Shown here: piece after piece, positions 44,901 through 51,288 of the stretch
How positions within the stretch are numbered: the stretch's first letter is position 1
Layout of the letters: the number at the start of each line of letters is the position of its first letter
Assembly: GCF_020073745.1 (NCBI RefSeq)
Contig: NZ_JAIRAU010000029.1
Span: 1-64,000, forward strand
Length of the DNA stretch: 64,000 bases
Direction: 5' to 3'
Source: Nannocystis pusilla
GTDB lineage: Bacteria > Myxococcota_A > Polyangia > Nannocystales > Nannocystaceae
The notes under the pieces: generated by a model
What the model was told of the DNA's origin: nothing
Databases searched by the model: none
The model's input: the letters and a program-made list of their open reading frames with translations, nothing else
Program-made: the position numbers and the translations under genes

Positions 44901-44971
44901 ACCGCGCCGTCGCGGGTGACGACCAAAAACCCGTCGTCGAGCAACTCGGCCAGCTCTGTCCCCGGAATCAC
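41900..44971 (-). CDS. Hybrid histidine kinase with two kinase cores and a receiver domain
   Basis: A 1023-residue cytoplasmic kinase, unusually with two transmitter modules. In order: three PAS-type sensor domains (about 10-100, 120-235, 245-360); HisKA with phospho-His in MSHELRTPLTLILGP (about 385); HATPase (about 480-600, with GTGLGLAIVREF); a receiver domain (about 640-755, Asp in VSDIMMPEMDGYEL); then a second dimerisation/His segment GLSHELNNPVAIIRM and a second HATPase ending with GTGLGLPMTQKF. No transmembrane segments. The start is a GTG at 44971. It phosphorylates the overlapping single-domain regulator and perhaps its own receiver. The divergent gene is an MscS channel. Confidence 0.92.
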   Translation of the reverse strand: MIPGTELAELLDDGFLVVTRDGAVRAANAAAERVLGAERAALVGCELSALLPGAPDGALLEACSGACEVRLSAGDRRGISLAVRIVPRDDDAWVFLRDDPHAHAAAVAGNDRLRTILDHAPLVLFGVDAEGTITLSEGHGLAVLGRVAGTNVGCSTFDVYRDVPWICDAVRRSLAGEQVSVVGELRGRVFEVHYAPVYERPHQISGVLGVALDVTERERAMDKLAAQQSVLKYLLANVPQAIFWKDRQRRFLGCNQKFLAHTGLTAVDELLGKTDHDIWDSREEADFFRMIDERVMSTGVPILDIEEPLRLPDGRQTCILTSKVPIRDDAGEVTGLLGIYVDITERKRIEMELQRAKEAADAALRAKSEFLTVMSHELRTPLTLILGPLEALLADVSEPLSDATRAALTRVWRNASRLGRLVDDILDYQKIEAGKMKVRWEPVDVHDLVEGIVLDAEPAAHSAGITLRHELDPDLRTVPLDRRMFEKIVLNLLGNALKFTPLGGTVVVSLAHTGPDRLRLSVRDTGPGIPLEEHERVFQRFQQLDSSISRKHEGTGLGLAIVREFAEEMGGGITLASALGAGACFTVELPIDPDRLVDAEPPRPRPARPLHPTPGVPAPVEHSAAAEGRPRIIVAEDNADMRAYIASILRDDHDIVLTANGAEALAAARARRPDVIVSDIMMPEMDGYELVTRLKRAPDLRDIPVVLLSAKASRDETVRGLEVGADDYLPKPFAPAELRARVGAALRLHRVHLEVVARTVELERTLRALKDTQEQLVQSSKMAAVGTLVAGLSHELNNPVAIIRMSAQMLLRRGARDPFVRRTLERIERHSQRCAALVEALLAYSRRRPQVAERCELGQVLTWLLELVRPETEERGIRLVADFSPDALPALVVHRPALESALLNVIGNAADATSRGGIIEVHARAAAGDGDIDGAEILVRDSGVGIAPQALPHVFEPFYTTKAPGKGTGLGLPMTQKFVQAQGGSIRLDSALGHGTTVRLWLPLVPPEPPRAAEPPRLAEEAP

Positions 44972-45164
44972 GACCTGGAGAAGGATACTGGAGCGCCGCC
45001 GGCTCCTCGGCGCGGGCGGCGAAAACGGCGTAGGCGCCGTCCCATGTGCGCGCGGGCGCTCCGCCGCGGGGGCCGCGGGTTTGCCGCAGCCCGGAGACCG
45101 CGCTGCTCCGCGCCCCCGACCGGCGCCGGCGCCGTGGGCCGGGACCGCCGCTCGCGCCAGTGAT

Positions 45165-45210
45165 CAAGTCTGAACAGGCATGTTCTCGTGAACATGTTCG
45201 ATCGGTCATG
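45165..45210. repeat. 14-bp CATG-phased repeat array, 4 nodes
   Basis: CAAG at 45165, CATG at 45179, 45193 and 45207, 14 bp apart. Units CATGTTCTCGTGAA and CATGTTCGATCGGT. It lies between the divergent histidine kinase and MscS genes, so it is not only a 3'-end element. Confidence 0.85.
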
Positions 45211-45267
45211 TCCGCGGGTGCCTCGTCCGCCGCGGCCGGCGGCGTGGCGCGGGCGGCGAAGTCGATC

Positions 45268-46404
45268 ATGTTTCCGGCGATGACGGAGGCCCTCGAAACG
45301 CTGCTCGGGCGGACCTGGCTCGGGATCACCGGCCTGCAGTGGTTGGCGGCCGCGGTGATCCTGCTGGCGCTGACGCCGACGCTGATGCTGATCCGGCGGA
45401 CGGCGGCGAGGCGGCTGCGCAGCTACGCGGTGCGCAGCGCGTCGGACGTCGACGACGTGATCGCCGATCTGGTCGAGCGCACGCGGACGTGGTTCCTGGC
45501 GCTGATCGGGCTGCGGCTGGCGACGGTCACGCTCGACCTGCCGGAGCGGTGGGACCAGCGGGTGCACACGGCGCTGATCATCGGCGGGATGATCCAGGGC
45601 GGGCTGTGGGCCAGCACGGTGGTCCGCTACCTGGTCGACCGCCGCTTCGCCCGCCACGTGCAGGCCGAGGGGGCGGCGCCGCAGGTCACGCCGATCGCCC
45701 AGACGATGCTGCGATTGGCCGGCCTGGTGCTGGTGTGGACGGTGGTCGTGCTGGTGGTGCTGTCGGCGTTCGGCATCAACATCACGGCGCTGGTGGCGGG
45801 CCTCGGGATCGGCGGCGTGGCGGTGGCGCTGGCGGTGCAGCAGGTGCTGGGCGACATCCTGGCGTCGATCTCGATCATCGTCGACAAGCCGTTCCAGCCC
45901 GGCGAGTTCATCGCCGTGGGCCAGGTCATGGGCACGGTGCGGCGGATCGGCGTGCGCAGCACGGTGCTGGCCAGCCTCTCGGGCGAGGAGCTGGTGCTGT
46001 CGAACAACGACCTGCTGTCGAGCCGGATCCAGAACTTCACGCGCATGCGGGAGCGGCGCGTGGTGTTCCGCGTCGGCGTGGTCTACGCGACGTCGCAGGA
46101 GCTGATCGAGCGGCTCCCGGGGCTGCTGCGGGCCGCGGTCGAGCGCCGCGAGCAGGTCCGCTTCGACCGCGCGACGCTGGTCAACTTCGGCGAATCGGGG
46201 CTCGAGTACGAGGTGGTGTACATCGTGCTGTCCGCCGATTACAATCTATACACCCAGATCCACCAGCAATTGCTGTTCGAGCTGCTGCGAGAGATGCGCG
46301 GGCTCGGCTACGAATTCGCGCTGCCGAGCCGCACGCTGTACGTGGTGCCGCCCGAGGGCGCCCCGGCGGCGGGCCAGGCCGAGCCGGCCGCGGCGCCGGG
46401 GTGA
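45268..46404 (+). CDS. mscS: MscS-family mechanosensitive channel
   Basis: A 378-residue inner-membrane channel. Hydrophobic helices are at about 22-40, 75-95, 105-125, 140-165. The pore helix and conserved MscS segment read INITALVAGLGIGGVAVALA, then VLGDILASISIIVDKPFQPG. The cytoplasmic beta domain has GTVRRIGVRSTVL and an NND motif (ELVLSNNDLLSSRIQNF). The C-terminal end is a Pro/Ala-rich tail. It opens on membrane tension to release solutes. ATG 45268 is preferred; ATG 45280 is close and equally possible, since no ribosome site decides. Confidence 0.93.
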   Translation: MFPAMTEALETLLGRTWLGITGLQWLAAAVILLALTPTLMLIRRTAARRLRSYAVRSASDVDDVIADLVERTRTWFLALIGLRLATVTLDLPERWDQRVHTALIIGGMIQGGLWASTVVRYLVDRRFARHVQAEGAAPQVTPIAQTMLRLAGLVLVWTVVVLVVLSAFGINITALVAGLGIGGVAVALAVQQVLGDILASISIIVDKPFQPGEFIAVGQVMGTVRRIGVRSTVLASLSGEELVLSNNDLLSSRIQNFTRMRERRVVFRVGVVYATSQELIERLPGLLRAAVERREQVRFDRATLVNFGESGLEYEVVYIVLSADYNLYTQIHQQLLFELLREMRGLGYEFALPSRTLYVVPPEGAPAAGQAEPAAAPG

Positions 46405-46413
46405 GGCCGTTCG

Positions 46414-47037
46414 TCAGTTCTTGCCGAAGTCCTGCGTCCAGTAGTGCTTGTAGGTCGCGCCGGCGGCGTAGTAGTAGCCGACGCCGAGGTGCTTGTAGTT
46501 GCCGTTCATGATGTTGTTGCAGTGGCCGGTGCTGGCCATCCAGCCGTTGACGACCGCGGCGGCGGTGTTGTAGCCGGCGGCGATGTTCTCGCCGGCGGCC
46601 TTCCACACGTAGCCGGCGGCGGTGATGCGCTGGCTGAAGGAGGAGCCGTTGGAGCCGGTGTGGCTGAAGAAGTTGTTGACGCCCATGTCCTTCGAGTGGT
46701 TGCGGGCGGCGCAGCGCAGCTGGGCGTTGGCGGTCACCGGGGGCACCGGCGGCTTGCTGACGCCGCCGCACACGGCCCCGGCGGCGCGCTTCTGATTGAC
46801 GAGGGTGAGCACCTGATCCTCGAGCGTGGCCCAGGCGGGGGTCCAGCCGGCGTCGCTGCACGCGAACGAGGGGTCGACCGCGTCGGTGAGCTCGTCGATG
46901 CCGAGGTCCTCGAATTGCTGCTCGAGGCCGATCCCGACGAAGCCCTCGCCGACGGGGTTCGCGGTGTCGTCGTCGACGTCACAGGCGACGGGGGCGAGCA
47001 GGGCGAGGAGGGCGAGGATGCGCGGAGTGTTTTGCAT
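46414..47037 (-). CDS. CAP/SCP-domain lipoprotein
   Basis: A 207-residue protein with signal ILALLALLAPVAC. The CAP (cysteine-rich secretory protein/SCP/PR1-like) domain covers about residues 75-205: VLTLVNQKRAAGAVCGG, then CAARNHSKDMGVNNFFSHTG, AGENIAAGYNTAAAVVNGW and HLGVGYYYAAGATYKHYW. The conserved His and Glu of the CAP cavity are in place. CAP proteins bind lipids or sterols or act outside the cell. ATG 47037 opens at the signal. Followed at the 3' end only by 9 bases before the MscS stop on the other strand. Confidence 0.92.
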   Translation of the reverse strand: MQNTPRILALLALLAPVACDVDDDTANPVGEGFVGIGLEQQFEDLGIDELTDAVDPSFACSDAGWTPAWATLEDQVLTLVNQKRAAGAVCGGVSKPPVPPVTANAQLRCAARNHSKDMGVNNFFSHTGSNGSSFSQRITAAGYVWKAAGENIAAGYNTAAAVVNGWMASTGHCNNIMNGNYKHLGVGYYYAAGATYKHYWTQDFGKN

Positions 47038-47493
47038 AATTGCATCTATATCATCACAGCCGCGGGCGTCGTCGCGCGCGGCCGCCCTCGAGCGAGCGCT
47101 GCCGCGCCCGGCCGATCCCGCCGGGCCGCGAACGGCGAAATGCGCCGGCGTGGATCGATAATATGTCTTGAAGGACAGGCGTCTCGCGGTGTCGTGTGAT
47201 GAGCCGAGGCCGCCAGGGAACGCCGTCCGGCCCCGCATGAGGTCGAGGATACCCAAATCGAAGGATCGACGAGTAGTCGCGCGAATCTCGGCGTTTTCGC
47301 GGCCGCGTCCCCGCATCGGCGGACTGTCAGAGCAGAGCGCGAATGTGTGTAGCGAAGATCCTGACGAGCGGCGAAGGGTCGCCGGGGTGGCTCGCGCGTG
47401 GGAGGTGGTGCGACGTCCCACGAACGAGGGCGTGCGGCGGCGGATCGTGGAGTGCCCTGATTCGCGGCGGGCGGTGGATCGGCGAGCCGGGAA
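47038..47493. other. Intergenic region (456 bp) with repeat and hairpin
   Basis: Contains a two-node 14-bp phased repeat at 47162-47179 and the left arm of an 11-bp stem (47453-47501). Open frames through it are Arg-rich with no ribosome site and look non-coding. Confidence 0.5.
47162..47179. repeat. 14-bp CATG-phased repeat, 2 nodes
   Basis: TATG at 47162 and CAGG at 47176, unit TATGTCTTGAAGGA, about 125 bases upstream of the CAP lipoprotein start. Confidence 0.65.
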
Positions 47494-47501
47494 TCAGGGC
47501 A
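47453..47501. terminator. Stem with 11-bp perfect arms at the RCC1 gene end
   Basis: TGCCCTGATTC (47453-47463) pairs with GAATCAGGGCA (47491-47501). The right arm covers the stop codon of the RCC1 lipoprotein gene. No U-tract. Likely a transcription terminator. Confidence 0.5.
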
Positions 47502-49173
47502 GGGCGACGAGCAGGGGGACGGCGCTATGGGTGCCGTTGCCGGCGTCGCCCTTGCCGAGCTGCCCGAACGAATTGAGGCCCCAGGCCCAGACGCCGCCGT
47601 CGGCGTCGAGGACGACGGTGTGGGCGAGGCCGGCCGCGATCGCGTGCACGGGCGGGAGGCCCGGGACGGCGGTAGGCTCGCTGCGGTCGAGGGCGTCGCC
47701 GAGGCCGAGCTGGCCGTTGAAGTTCTGACCCCACGCCCACAGCGTGGCGTCGCCGGCGAGCGCGAGCGCGAGCGAGAGGTTGCCGGAGGCGGCGACGGTC
47801 AGGACGTCGGCGAACTCGGCGACGGTGACGGGCAGCAGCTCGTCGTCGACGTTCACGCCGTCGCCGAGCTGGCCGCTGGCGTCGAGGCCGCAGGCGGCGA
47901 GGCTGCCGAGCGGGGCGAGGGCGAGGGTGTGGGCCTTGCCGGCCGCGACGGCGGCGGCGTCGACCATCGAGATGACCTTCGGGACAGGCGAGTCGAGGGT
48001 CGTGCCGTCGCCGAGCTGGCCGTCGCTGCCGTTGCCCCACGCCCACACCGCGCCGGCGCCGTCGACCGCGAGCGAGTAGGAGCCGCCGGCGGCGATGGCG
48101 ACGATGTCCTCGAGGTCGGGGATGACGGCGGGCGCGGCGTCGCCCTCGCGGCCGAGCTGGCCGTTGCTGTCGGCCCCGAACGACCACACGTGGCCGTCGT
48201 CGGTGAGCGCGAGGCTGTGCCGCTGACCGGCGGCGACGAGCACGACCTCGGGCACGCCGGGGACGATCGCGGGGGTCGAGAGATCGGGGCCGGGACCCAG
48301 GCCGAGCTGCTCCTCGTCGTTGCGCCCCCAGGCCTTGACGGCGCCGTCGGCCGTGACGGCGAGCGAGTGATTGAGGTTGGCCGACAGCGAGACGGCGTCG
48401 CCCAGCTCGACGAGCTCGACGGCGTCGTGGTGATCGACGAGGTCGCCCGCCGCCAGCTGGCCCTCGTTGTTGCGGCCGAAGCCCCAGGCGACGCCGTCGA
48501 CGAGCGCGAGCGAGTGGGCGCCGCCGGCAGCGACGGGCACGCCGAGGTGGACGAGGCGCGTGCTGCTGCCGATGTTGTCGGCGGCGTCGCGGGCGACGAT
48601 CTCGACGGTGTTCCAGCCGCGGGCGAGGCGAAGGTCGGCGGTGAAAGCGGCGTCCGGGCCGGGGGCGATCGGGAGCGAGACGGGGGCGCCACCGTTGAGC
48701 AGGAGGTCGACGGCGACGACGCCGGTGTCGTCGCTGGCCTCGCCGGTGACGAGGAGGCGCCGACTGGCGAGATGCACGCCGTCGAAGGGGCGCAGGATGA
48801 CGACGCCCGGCGGGGTGTCGTCGACGGCGCCGGTGGTGCTGGTGCTGGATGTGTCGCCGGTCTCGGTGGCGGTGGTGTCGTCGGTCTCGGCGGTGGTGGT
48901 GTCGCCGGTGGTCGAGGTTGCATCGGTGGTCGAGGTGACCGGCTGGGTCGTGCTCGTCTCCGGCTCGGTGGTGGTGGTCGTCGGAGCCACGGTCGTGCTG
49001 GTGCCCGGATCGGCGGTCGAGGTGGTCGGCGCGGCGGTCGGATCTGGCTCGGTGGTGCCGGTGCTGCTGGTTCCGCTGCTGCCGTCGCTCGCGCTGGTCT
49101 GACCGTCGTCCCCGCAGGCAGAGAGCGAGAGGGCTGCGACGAGGAGGGCGGGGAGCGGACGGCGGCGGGTCAT
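47494..49173 (-). CDS. RCC1-repeat lipoprotein with Thr-rich linker
   Basis: A 559-residue protein with signal ALLVAALSLSAC. A Thr/Ser-rich linker fills about residues 25-120. A short beta domain (about 125-215, Ig-like, NTVEIVARDAADNIG) is followed by seven RCC1 repeats of the form VAAGxxHSLAL...GxVWxWGxNxxGQLGxGD. It should fold as a beta-propeller and act at the cell surface. Its role is unknown; no partner is evident. A weak 14-bp type unit lies in the coding region near 47971. ATG 49173 opens at the signal. Confidence 0.9.
   Translation of the reverse strand: MTRRRPLPALLVAALSLSACGDDGQTSASDGSSGTSSTGTTEPDPTAAPTTSTADPGTSTTVAPTTTTTEPETSTTQPVTSTTDATSTTGDTTTAETDDTTATETGDTSSTSTTGAVDDTPPGVVILRPFDGVHLASRRLLVTGEASDDTGVVAVDLLLNGGAPVSLPIAPGPDAAFTADLRLARGWNTVEIVARDAADNIGSSTRLVHLGVPVAAGGAHSLALVDGVAWGFGRNNEGQLAAGDLVDHHDAVELVELGDAVSLSANLNHSLAVTADGAVKAWGRNDEEQLGLGPGPDLSTPAIVPGVPEVVLVAAGQRHSLALTDDGHVWSFGADSNGQLGREGDAAPAVIPDLEDIVAIAAGGSYSLAVDGAGAVWAWGNGSDGQLGDGTTLDSPVPKVISMVDAAAVAAGKAHTLALAPLGSLAACGLDASGQLGDGVNVDDELLPVTVAEFADVLTVAASGNLSLALALAGDATLWAWGQNFNGQLGLGDALDRSEPTAVPGLPPVHAIAAGLAHTVVLDADGGVWAWGLNSFGQLGKGDAGNGTHSAVPLLVALP
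47971..47988. repeat. Degenerate 14-bp phased unit inside RCC1 coding sequence
   Basis: GATG at 47971 and CAGG at 47985, 14 bp apart, with the stem TTC-GGGA type. Weak evidence taken alone. Confidence 0.35.
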
Positions 49174-49375
49174 GATGTCTCTTGGGCCAGGTCACGGCGA
49201 GGCCACCGGGAGGGCGGAACGCGCGATTTCGTGCCGGTCTTTTTGATATCAGCTTTCAAAACTGTCGGTCAATCTCCTGGGATGGGGCTCTCCGCCGGGT
49301 TCTGTGTGAGCAAGGATCAACTTTGGCTTTCATTTTCAAGACGGGACGGTCGCGGGTCAGGGACGCCCTGGAGGA

Positions 49376-49435
49376 TATGGCTATAAAAACATGTCTTAAA
49401 GGACATGGTAATTAAAACATGTTCGCAAGGCCTAC
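49376..49435. repeat. 14-bp CATG-phased repeat array, 4 nodes
   Basis: TATG at 49376 and CATG at 49390, 49404 and 49418, 14 bp apart. Units TATGGCTATAAAAA, CATGTCTTAAAGGA, CATGGTAATTAAAA, CATGTTCGCAAGGC. Several central bases are A/T-rich, unlike other arrays. Confidence 0.85.
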
Positions 49436-49903
49436 ATGGCCGCCGCCGGTCACGCGCTGCAAAGCGTCACCGGTGCGCATTGCGGCGAGGACACGCCGCC
49501 GCAGGAGCGGAGGGACGATGGCTGCTGTCACATCCGCGGAGGTGCTGATGCGTATGCCTCCGGCCTGCACGGTGTGGTGATTGCGACGGAGTGTGCGTGG
49601 CGGTGAAGACGCCGCGTGATCGTGGGCGCGCGTGCCGCGTGGGCGGGGGCGGCTGGTCCCTTGCGCGGGCTGTGAGGGCGAGGGCGGGCTCTGCTGTGTG
49701 ATACCCGCGTGAAACGTCGCATCCGGGGTTGCGCTTAACGCGCAGGAGCGACGGACGGTGGGTACAAGCTGGGTAAAATGTGAGATTGCTCCTAAATTGT
49801 GCCCAGAAAATTCACCCTCGAATGTGGGCTGCGAATTTTGGCGCGCGGGCCGCCGGGACGGACGGGGCGCAGGGCCGGTCTGCCGCCGTTCGGCGATCAC
49901 GAT

Positions 49904-49935
49904 CATGCCCGAACGAGCATGTTCTTCAGGACATA
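49904..49935. repeat. 14-bp CATG-phased repeat, 3 nodes
   Basis: CATG at 49904 and 49918 and CATA at 49932, 14 bp apart; units CATGCCCGAACGAG and CATGTTCTTCAGGA. About 100 bases upstream of the VWA lipoprotein gene. Confidence 0.8.
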
Positions 49936-50034
49936 TGTGCAATTGCCGCGGGCGCGGTCGTGCGGGCGGCGTCGGGGACGCACCATTGACGGAGGGCGCG
50001 GGCGCGAGTGAATGTAAAGAGTGGAGGTGGTCTG

Positions 50035-51138
50035 ATGAATCTCAGCAATCGGCAGCTCATCAGTCGGGCGGCTCTGGCGGCGCCCGTGTGTCTGGGCCTT
50101 CTCGCTGGGGCCTGCAGCGAGGCAGGCGGGCGAGATTCGGCGTCGGCGGGGGCCTCGTACGGCGTGATCACGACGGTCCAGCCGGGGGCCGCGGCGACGA
50201 CCGAGGAGGATCCCGCAGATGTACCCACGACCTCGGAGGGCACGGGCACGGGTACGAGCTCGAGCACGGGCGCGGCGGACGAGACCGGCGCCCCGGAGGA
50301 GGAGCCGCAGGGCGAGCCGTCCGATTCGGGGCCGAAGTTCGACCTCGGCGATTCGCCGGCTCCGGCCGATCCGGGCGGCCAGGCCGACAAACCGTGCGTC
50401 AAGATCGATCTGCTGTTCGTGGTCGACAATTCGAGCAGCATGAAGCAGGAGCAGGTCAATCTGGTGGCCAGCTTCCCTACATTCGTCAGCGAGATGCAGG
50501 ACCAATTGGCGGACGCGGAGAGCCTGCACATCGGGGTCGTGTCGACCGACGACTACGAATACAACGAGCCGGGCTGCACCGACACGCTCGGGGCGCTGGT
50601 GACGCAGACGGGCGGCGAGGGCTCCAGCGGGGCGGTGTGCGGGCCGTACGCCAGCGGGAAACGCTTCATGACGCAGGACGACGACCTGCCGGCGCGCTTC
50701 ACCTGCGCGGCCCAGGTCGGGATCGACGGCAGCGGCGACGAGATGCCGATCGACGCGGCGCTGGCGGCCCTCGGCCCCGATCTGGCGGGACCAGGCGCGT
50801 GCAACGAGCAATTCATGCGCGAGGACGCGTTGCTCGTGCTCGTGATCATCACCGACGAGGAGGAGGAAGGATCGGCCGGCGACCCGCCGCAGTGGTTCAA
50901 CGCGATCACGGCGCTGAAGGGCGGCATCGAGACCAACATCGTGGTGCTGTCGCTCATCGGCCCCAAGAACCCGGCCTGCAAGGACGCGGCGGAGATCGGC
51001 GAGCGCCTCACCGAATTCACGGAGATGTTCACCTACGGCAGCGTCGGCCAGATCTGCGCCGCGAACTATCAGATGTTCTTCCACGACGCGATCGCGGGGA
51101 TCGCCGAGGCCTGCGACGGCTTCACGCCGCCGGGCTGA
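50035..51138 (+). CDS. von Willebrand factor A-like lipoprotein
   Basis: A 367-residue lipoprotein with signal APVCLGLLAGAC. An Ala/Thr/Glu/Pro-rich linker (about 25-120) leads to a VWA-type domain (about 122-360) with the MIDAS start DLLFVVDNSSSMKQEQ (DxSxS form), GVVSTDDYEYNEPGC and LLVLVIITDEEEEGS with a metal-binding Asp/Glu cluster. Six or more Cys suggest disulfides. It probably binds ligands or Ca/Mg at the surface; no function is more specific. GGAGG lies 9 bases before ATG 50035, which decides the start over GTG 50008. Confidence 0.88.
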   Translation: MNLSNRQLISRAALAAPVCLGLLAGACSEAGGRDSASAGASYGVITTVQPGAAATTEEDPADVPTTSEGTGTGTSSSTGAADETGAPEEEPQGEPSDSGPKFDLGDSPAPADPGGQADKPCVKIDLLFVVDNSSSMKQEQVNLVASFPTFVSEMQDQLADAESLHIGVVSTDDYEYNEPGCTDTLGALVTQTGGEGSSGAVCGPYASGKRFMTQDDDLPARFTCAAQVGIDGSGDEMPIDAALAALGPDLAGPGACNEQFMREDALLVLVIITDEEEEGSAGDPPQWFNAITALKGGIETNIVVLSLIGPKNPACKDAAEIGERLTEFTEMFTYGSVGQICAANYQMFFHDAIAGIAEACDGFTPPG

Positions 51139-51288
51139 AGCATGAGCCGGCGGCGCCGGCTCCGCGAGGGGTGGCGCGATCGGTCGCGCCGGCGCAGCCG
51201 CAGGGAATGATGCGCGCGCAGCGAGGGCGCGGGCGTCGCAGCGAGGGGGGTGTAATGCCCCCGAGGGGCGCGGCGTCCGCTCGGGGTC

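Larger units (their letters stand above)
49174..50034. other. Long intergenic region (861 bp), partly lower G+C
   Basis: Sequence between about 49225 and 49440 is clearly less G+C rich than the rest of the window. Two phased repeat arrays lie here (49376-49435 and 49904-49935). A minus-strand open frame that runs from one array to the other (49412-49942) has Pro/Arg/His-rich, non-coding composition. No gene is called. Confidence 0.5.

Noticed and set aside
45179..45210. LexA-type SOS boxes (GAAC...GTTC)
   Set aside because: The GAACATGTTC-like unit at 45191 has only two bases between GAAC and GTTC, not four, and it is one variant of the phased family.
41990..45329. Very long antisense and same-strand shadow frames over the histidine kinase
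   Set aside because: Products of high G+C third positions; the histidine kinase frame has full domain motifs.
47168..47728. Plus-strand open frame upstream of and overlapping the RCC1 gene
   Set aside because: Arg-rich, and it overlaps the real gene on the other strand.
49412..49942. Minus-strand open frame of 176 codons starting in one phased array and ending in another
   Set aside because: Pro/Arg/His-rich composition, no ribosome site, and both ends supplied by repeats.
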